Origin: Symbiodinium microadriaticum
Taxonomy: Eukaryota > Sar > Dinophyceae > Suessiales > Symbiodiniaceae
Direction of reading: 5' to 3'
NCBI GenBank assembly: GCA_001939145.1
Contig: LSRX01000062.1
Span: forward strand, 751,063-815,062
DNA length: 64,000 nt
How positions within the stretch are numbered: position 1 is the stretch's first letter; each line of letters begins with the position of its first letter. Position numbers and translations under genes: made by a program. The notes under the pieces are model-generated. The model worked only from the letters and a program-made list of their open reading frames with translations, had not been told where the DNA came from and ran no database searches. Shown one piece after another: positions 59,380 to 64,000 of this stretch.

Positions 59380-59960
59380 CATCGGCCGCTTCCAAACCTA
59401 CTTAAGACCCCAGCTTTGGAAAGTCTCCCCGGTCGACTGAGTTGGCCCATTGAAATGTTTTTTTTTGCCTACTTCGTGCTTCCCCACTTGTTTATTTAGG
59501 GTTTGGGGTTTAAGGCTTAACGTGTCACGCATATTGTGATATCAACAGTATTAAGGCTTATCATCATTCTTGACTATCTCTTCAAAAAAATGTGGGACCC
59601 TTTGGCTTGGGAAGTCAGTACAAGGTCGTATTTCACCTGTTAGAGCTGGAGTAGGTTCGCAGGGCTTAGGCTTCAGGGTTTAGCGTTTCAGGGTGCTGTA
59701 AAGTGTAGGGTTTAAGGTTTAAGGTTTAGGGTTTAGGGACAACACTAAAAACCCTTAACCCGGCTTGCTTCAGGTTTAGGGCTTTGGGATTCCTACAATC
59801 AGCAACCTGAGTACCTGGTGCATGATGTAGGGGCCTTATTGATTATAATACGGTTTTGGGGCTCCTTTCTAGTAGAGTTATAGTTACAGTAAAACAAACC
59901 CTCAGCAACTGGTTAGTATTGAGGCCTCTACAGTAGGTTATAGAAGTCTCTGACTGCCTG
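59380..59960. other. Spacer with telomere-like patches and a hairpin
   Basis: TTTAGGG patches at 59,500 and 59,690-59,735; hairpin 59,827-59,936. No exon supported. Confidence 0.4.
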
Positions 59961-59964
59961 TCGA

Positions 59965-60228
59965 GGTGGTCGTCGGTGCTCAGCGTCGACTGGGACGACA
60001 GGTGACCTTCTACACGGGCTCCAATATCCCTTCATTAAGGAATATACCTTAAATCTTATTGGGGTTCCCATAACCCTAAACCCTAAACCCTTTTTGGGCT
60101 CCCATTATAATTTAGGGGCATATTCCTTAATTAAGGGATCTTGGAGTCTCTGGGTTCTACATCGGCTCAGGGGTTCTGAGGTTTCGGGGGGAAAGCTGGA
60201 CTGAGGCTTCGGCAACCCTGAACCCTAA
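59965..60228 (+). CDS. Host exon split by a family F hairpin with 6-b TSD
   Basis: Follows TGTCGAG. Reads VVGAQRRLGRQVTFY, then the F element (60,014-60,154) with TTCTAC on both sides. Joined, it continues IGSGVLRFRGESWTEAS. Unknown; the 6-b duplication makes the join exact. Confidence 0.6.
60014..60154. mobile_element. Hairpin element, family F, TSD TTCTAC, with telomere repeats in its loop
   Basis: ACGGGCTCCAATATCCC... to ...GGGATCTTGGAGTCTCTGGG. The loop contains CCCTAAACCCTAAACCC (about 60,073-60,091), absent from other F copies. TTCTAC at 60,008-60,013 and 60,155-60,160. Confidence 0.8.
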
Positions 60229-60229
60229 A

Positions 60230-60930
60230 CCGTAAGTCTCGGAACGATTCATGGTTTAAGGTTTAGGGTTTAAGGTTTAGGGTTTAGGTCCCTTAGCCCT
60301 GGAGCCCTAAACCCTCAAACCACTTATTCCCTAATCCCCTGGCAAACCTAAGCCGCTAAGCCTAATACTTCAACCCTACACCACAGGATCGTTGCTGCGG
60401 TAGGCAGCTGGATCTACATGATAGTCTAGCCGAATACGAACAGCAATTACAATGCATACCGTATATACTACATGTAACTAGATATACAGGCAAAGAACCT
60501 TCTAATTAAACATCATGGGTAGCTGCTAGCCTCCAAGGACTCATAGTTTAAGGCTTTTGGGCCCGCTGACCCTATTGTTAGGCTTTTGGGCTATTTTGAT
60601 GCTAAGGGTCTAAGCCTTTAAACCCTAAAAGCCTAAAAACCTAAACCCTGAACCCTAAAAACTCTAAAAGCCCTTTTGATGCTATAAGGGTATTACAGTG
60701 AGGACCTGAAGCGTAGGAGGGCACTGGGGCTGTGGTTGACAGAGGATCCGCGCACTTCAGCTGCGTGCCACGGCTTAGCGCTTAGGGTTTAGGGGTTAAG
60801 GGCTTAAGTCTTGGGGCACAGGGTTTAGGGCTCTTAGGGCTTGTGGTTTATGGCTTAGGGGTTTAGGGGCTCTTTGGGTTTAGTGGTTAAATTAGGGTTG
60901 GGGATTAGGTCCTAGGTTTAGCAGCTCCCA
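60230..60930. repeat. Telomere-like patches and a family C hairpin
   Basis: TTTAGGG (60,255-60,290), CCCTAAA (60,300-60,320; 60,615-60,665) and TTTAGGG (60,780-60,920); C element 60,529-60,609. Confidence 0.7.
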
Positions 60931-61140
60931 AGATAGTGCACGGCCGGGTTGAGTATAAAGGGAATCGGGATTTACACATCAAAACCCTTTGCCGTAACAT
61001 TCATAAACCCAGAGGGTGCAACATCCTCCACCCCCCAACCCAAAAACCGAAATATGATACGGGCCTTAGTCATGAACAAACGTTTTCCCGGGTAGTGCGG
61101 TATGTGATTCTCAAGGAGCCTTCAGCATGCTTGTATCCAG

Positions 61141-61282
61141 GAACCTTTTGCCAGACTGTATAGTTACCCATAGGCTGCTAAGTAGTTCCTTTTTATGGTT
61201 TATATGTGGAATCCTTTAAGGTAATCCCCAAAAGGAACTACTTAGTGGCCTATGGGTACTTATTTTGGCCCCAATACTACAG
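61141..61282 (+). CDS. Micro-exon split by a family B hairpin
   Basis: TTGTATCCAG precedes and GTGATC follows. The B element (61,167-61,256) has TA on both sides. Joined, the exon is about 50 b and reads EPFARLYSYLFWPQYYR. Both splice sites and the exact duplication support it. Confidence 0.6.
61167..61256. mobile_element. Hairpin element, family B, TSD TA, inside an exon
   Basis: CCCATAGGCTGCTAAGTAG... to ...CTACTTAGTGGCCTATGGG; TA at 61,165-61,166 and 61,257-61,258. Confidence 0.85.
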
Positions 61283-61329
61283 GTGATCATCCGAGGCCTC
61301 CGTGAATCTCCAAACACATACAAGTAGAA

Positions 61330-61690
61330 AAGTGCCCCTAAACTCTAAACCCTAAACCCCTAAACCCTAAACCTCCAAACCCTAAACCCTAAACCCCTAA
61401 ACCCCCAAACCGCTAAATCCCAAACCCTAAACCCCTAAACCCCCAAACCGTTAAACCCCAAACCCTAAACCCTGAACCCCTAAACCCGTAATCCCTAGAC
61501 CCGAAACCCTAAGGTAATGAGGGCATTTAAGGCTCTGGGTTTTCACAAGAGTAGGCACTCGGGGGCCTTCAGAACTTCATGGTTAGGATAGGGTACTTTA
61601 GGGTTTAGGGTTTAGGGTTTTTGGGTGGGGTATACCATACTCTTATTATAAGAAGGAGCCCCAAAACAGTATTCGTAATTATTAAGGCCA
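61330..61690. repeat. Telomere-like arrays
   Basis: CCCTAAA/CCCCTAAA units (61,335-61,515) and TTTAGGG units (61,598-61,625), then a diverged hairpin to about 61,720. Confidence 0.85.
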
Positions 61691-61706
61691 TTAAGGTACA
61701 GTAATC

Positions 61707-61872
61707 TCAGTGATACATGTGGCCCTTCTCTTGGGACCTCAAGAGCAATCCCAAAGGCTCCATGTACCTTTACAGTAGCTACTTAGGCCTTAAAGTACCT
61801 ATATAGGGACCCCTTTAAGGCCTAAGTAGCTACTAATGAAGGTACATGGAGCCTTTTGGAATGGAGGGACTT
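61707..61872 (-). CDS. Host gene (61.7-62.0 kb, minus): terminal exon split by a family A hairpin
   Basis: Acceptor GGCCCAAGAG. The A element (61,750-61,859) has AAT (ATT on minus) on both sides. The exon's first two bases complete the Glu codon begun by the previous exon. Joined, it reads EVPPLLLRSQEKGHMYH and TGA at 61,709-61,707. Confidence 0.65.
61750..61859. mobile_element. Hairpin element, family A, TSD AAT, inside an exon
   Basis: CCAAAGGCTCCATGTACC... to ...GGTACATGGAGCCTTTTGG; AAT at 61,747-61,749 and 61,860-61,862. Confidence 0.85.
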
Positions 61873-61909
61873 CTCTTGGGCCCTAAACCCAAAACCCTAA
61901 ACCCTAAAC

Positions 61910-62007
61910 CAATGGAGGGACCATCCGGGCCACAAAGCTCCTCCACGCGACATTTCCTGAGGTCCTCACTCGCTTGCGCCAGCAACGCACATTGCACAAG
62001 GAGGAAC
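61910..62007 (-). CDS. Host gene (61.7-62.0 kb, minus): upstream exon
   Basis: Acceptor CATCCCAG, donor GTTTAGGG, where the intron begins as a telomere-like repeat. Reads FLLVQCALLAQASEDLRKCR then VEELCGPDGPSI. The intron to the terminal exon is only about 37 b and consists of TTTAGGG-type sequence. Confidence 0.65.
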
Positions 62008-62021
62008 CTGGGATGGAGATG

Positions 62022-62229
62022 TACCCAAAGGCTCCTAAGTAGTTCCTTGCTATACATGTATGTATGTATGTATGTATATATATATATATATATATCGACA
62101 GAGATTTTATGCAGTGCATGCAGTTGTTTATTTTTCTATTTATCTATTTATTCATCTATGTATACTCCGGCCCGAAAGTACCTGCTTGGAGAGTGCGTTG
62201 GGACCAAAGTATAGACAAGAACCCTTAGG
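62022..62229. mobile_element. Chimeric hairpin (B left arm, G right arm) with microsatellite
   Basis: ACCCAAAGGCTCCTAAGTAG at 62,022-62,047, then (TATG)n/(TA)n, then a G-type right part (GGGACCAAAGTATAGAC... ACCCTTAGGG). Confidence 0.5.
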
Positions 62230-62870
62230 GAAAAGGCATGCAGTGAGGGTTGTGCTGGGATGTGGGCTTCGATTACTGCTTCTTTTGTGAAAACTTACAT
62301 CCCTCTAAGTAGTCTTATCTGGTTTGGGGTTTTAGGGTTTAGGGTTTAGGGTTTGGGTGTGTATTCCGTATTAAGCAAGTAGCTACACCTGCGCAGCTGA
62401 AAACAAACCCTAACGCTCCTGTGGAAGCTGAGTCTAATCAAGCTGTAGGGGCATTGCAGAAGCAATAGGCCATGATAAGCTAAGGAAATGTTCTGACGGA
62501 CTACACCAGCCAATGCAGGTGTTGGTGGATGATGCTTGTGGCCCGAACTCCACAGTAGCCAATCAAAGGAACGACAGTCCATGAGCCTGACACCCCGAAG
62601 TGAGACTCTAGAGCCATGCAGCCGGATTCCTATACCCTACTTAAAGGTTAGATTTCGGGGCTGGGGGGTACTACAACTCTATAGCTATGAAAGCACTGAA
62701 AGGAGACTATGACTAATGGTTCAGGCCTCTATAATCAAACCCTTGAAAGCCAAGCGAAACCCAAACGACCTATTCGAGTTTCCATATAATCGGTAATAGG
62801 GAATGCAATCCAGATTTCTGCTTCGTCATGAGAAAAACATCGGATCACGGGTAATGAACAAATTCCACAC
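62230..62870. other. Spacer without supportable gene
   Basis: TTTAGGG patch at 62,325-62,360; otherwise unique sequence with short ORFs only. Confidence 0.4.
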
Positions 62871-63042
62871 TTAAAAAAACTTCCCCAAAGGCTTCATGTA
62901 CCTTCACAGTAGATGCTTAGGCCTTAAAGTACCTATATTGGGACCCCTTTAAGGCCAAAGTACTAACATAACGGTACATGGAGCCTTTGGGCTTTAGATT
63001 GGAAGCAATCGCGCCGTGTCCTTCTTCTTGAGTAACCAAGCC
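62871..63042 (-). CDS. Terminal host exon split by a family A hairpin
   Basis: Minus strand reads LVTQEEGHGAIASNLK, then the A element (62,883-62,991) with CTT (AAG on minus) on both sides. Joined, it ends FF and TAA at 62,873-62,871. Short; the upstream border is not clear. Confidence 0.45.
62883..62991. mobile_element. Hairpin element, family A, TSD CTT
   Basis: CCCCAAAGGCTTCATGTACC... to ...GGTACATGGAGCCTTTGGG; CTT at 62,880-62,882 and 62,992-62,994. Confidence 0.85.
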
Positions 63043-63330
63043 CACCCCTAAACCCTAAACCCTAAACCCAAAAGACTACAGATTCTACAATTGGCGATCT
63101 CCGTTCCGAAACCCAAAAACGGAAAAAAAACCTGAAACCCTTCCTAAAACCTAAACCCTAAAACCCTAGATCCTAAACCCTAACCCTTCCTAAACCCCTG
63201 AAACCCTAAACCCTAAACCCTGACCCTTCCCGAAACCTAAAACCTAAACCCTAGACCCTAAACCCTAAACCTTCCTAAACCAAACCCTAAACCCTAACCC
63301 TTCCTAACCCTAAACCCGAAAACCCTAGGT
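63040..63330. repeat. CCCTAAA arrays with CCCTTCCT spacers
   Basis: Dense CCCTAAA units broken at regular points by ACCCTTCCTAAAC, giving a higher-order period of about 50 b. Confidence 0.85.
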
Positions 63331-63334
63331 CCTA

Positions 63335-63441
63335 GATGTCATCGAATCCTGCTCAGCGCCCGGCAAGGGTGGAAAGCAGCGTCCGCCATGGCCTCAGCTT
63401 CCGAGAAGACCCTCGCAACGTTGAGACTTCCAGATCTACTG
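63335..63441 (+). CDS. Possible host exon
   Basis: Two frames look coding: LSARQGWKAASAMASASEKT then LATLRLPDLLR, and an ATG-led one, NPAQRPARVESSVRHGLSFR. Donor GTTTAGG at about 63,443. Frame not settled. Confidence 0.4.
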
Positions 63442-63479
63442 CGTGGTTTAGGATCTACCCTGAGGGTTTTGCCTTTTTT

Positions 63480-63740
63480 TCTGGGAACCCTCTAGATCCC
63501 AAACCCTAAACCCTAAATCCTAAACCCCTAAACCCCTAAACCCGAAACCCCTAAACCCCTAAACCCTGAGGGTCCTGCGACCTCCCCGGGAACCCTCTAG
63601 TCCCTAAACCCCTGCAAACCCCAAACGGTCCGGAACCTCAGAAGTAGGGGCGCTCTGGTCAGGACCCTTCCGGTCGGGCTTTGGGTCGAGCATCTGGGAT
63701 TTAGGGCTTAGCGCTTAGGGTTTAGGTTGTAGGGTTTAGG
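63480..63740. repeat. Telomere-like patches
   Basis: CCCTAAA units (63,498-63,565; 63,600-63,625) and TTTAGGG units (63,695-63,745). Confidence 0.75.
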
Positions 63741-63951
63741 GTTTCCTTTTTCCCAAAGGCTCCATGTACCATCATAGTAGCTACTTAGGCCTTGAAGTAC
63801 CTATATTGGGACCCCTTTAAGGCCTAAGTAGCTACTATGAAGGTACATGGAGCCTTTGGGTTTGGGGTTCCACCGAGTATCTTCTTGCATCTTGTCGTTC
63901 GGGGTGCATGTTCTACCCATCGACTCCAATCCTTCCGTTGCGTTGTTGTTA
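63741..63951 (+). CDS. Possible host exon split by a family A hairpin
   Basis: Follows a telomere-like AG. The A element (63,752-63,860) has TTT on both sides. Joined, one frame reads FGVPPSIFLHLVVRGACSTH then RLQSFRCVVVTQ; a second frame is also open. Kept at low confidence. Confidence 0.4.
63752..63860. mobile_element. Hairpin element, family A, TSD TTT
   Basis: CCCAAAGGCTCCATGTACC... to ...GGTACATGGAGCCTTTGGG; TTT at 63,749-63,751 and 63,861-63,863. Confidence 0.85.
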
Positions 63952-64000
63952 CTCAGTTGGGGGTGCAGGCTGTTAGGGGGATATGTACATTATTCGGTTT

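Noticed and set aside
61846-62290. Plus-strand ORFs across 61.8-62.3 kb
   Set aside because: They run through an A hairpin, telomere-like repeat and microsatellite; the minus-strand exons in the same place have matching splice phase and better composition.
717-63860. Rho-independent terminators or bacterial attenuators
   Set aside because: The stem-loops are repeated families with target duplications in an intron-bearing genome, so transcription terminators do not fit.
1-64000. Dinoflagellate spliced-leader gene or relic
   Set aside because: Looked for the conserved GCCATTTTGGCTCAAG-type end; CTCAAGG occurs only within telomere-like repeats (for example 1,588-1,690), not as a leader.

Overview
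The window looks like nuclear DNA of a dinoflagellate, most likely Suessiales/Symbiodiniaceae-like (inference). Grounds: the 7-base telomere-type unit TTTAGGG is scattered everywhere in decayed short arrays; genes consist of tiny exons (about 50-480 b) with GT-AG or GC-AG borders; there is a LINE-type retroelement of unusual build; and a DNA transposon carries two intron-containing genes of kinds I associate with dinoflagellate genomes. No bacterial operon, tRNA, rRNA or CRISPR was seen.

Layout. 1-24.2 kb and 47-64 kb are host gene territory: short exons on both strands in a matrix of degenerate TTTAGGG/CCCTAAA arrays, microsatellites and about 60 short palindromic (hairpin) elements of roughly 65-140 b. 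24.3-47.06 kb is one large insertion: a roughly 14 kb LINE-like retroelement (ORF1; a giant protein with a four-fold repeated module, RNase H, endonuclease and reverse transcriptase; a zinc-finger tail), itself interrupted by an 8.29 kb DNA transposon at 33,026-41,314. The retroelement parts contain almost no telomere-like repeats or hairpins, so the insertion is probably younger than its surroundings.

Main result. The hairpin elements fall into at least seven families (called A-G here). Many are bounded by exact target-site duplications: 3 b for A and several C, D, E and G copies; TA for B; 6 b for one F copy. They sit inside protein-coding exons with striking frequency. In about thirty cases, reading across the element with one duplication copy removed gives one open, protein-like frame, often between recognisable splice sites. 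The clearest are 9,432-9,919 (two elements, about 96 codons), 14,141-14,601 (about 112 codons), 16,869-17,218 (two elements), the minus-strand gene at 22.7-24.0 kb (three elements in or at coding exons), 51,113-51,333, 58.4-59.1 kb and 61.7-62.0 kb. Unremoved, the elements would shift frame or add stops. Either these genes are all recently broken, or the hairpins are removed from RNA (or DNA) by a mechanism not using GT-AG borders, comparable to the hairpin-forming nonconventional introns of euglenids.

Second result. The 8.29 kb transposon is flanked by TA and joined on both sides to the retroelement's reading frame. Taking it out with one TA fuses the frame ending at 33,054 to the frame ending at 45,566 without any shift. 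Host exon products are mostly unrecognised; one resembles the C-terminal end of a tetraspanin. Exon borders are read by eye and may be off by a few bases.
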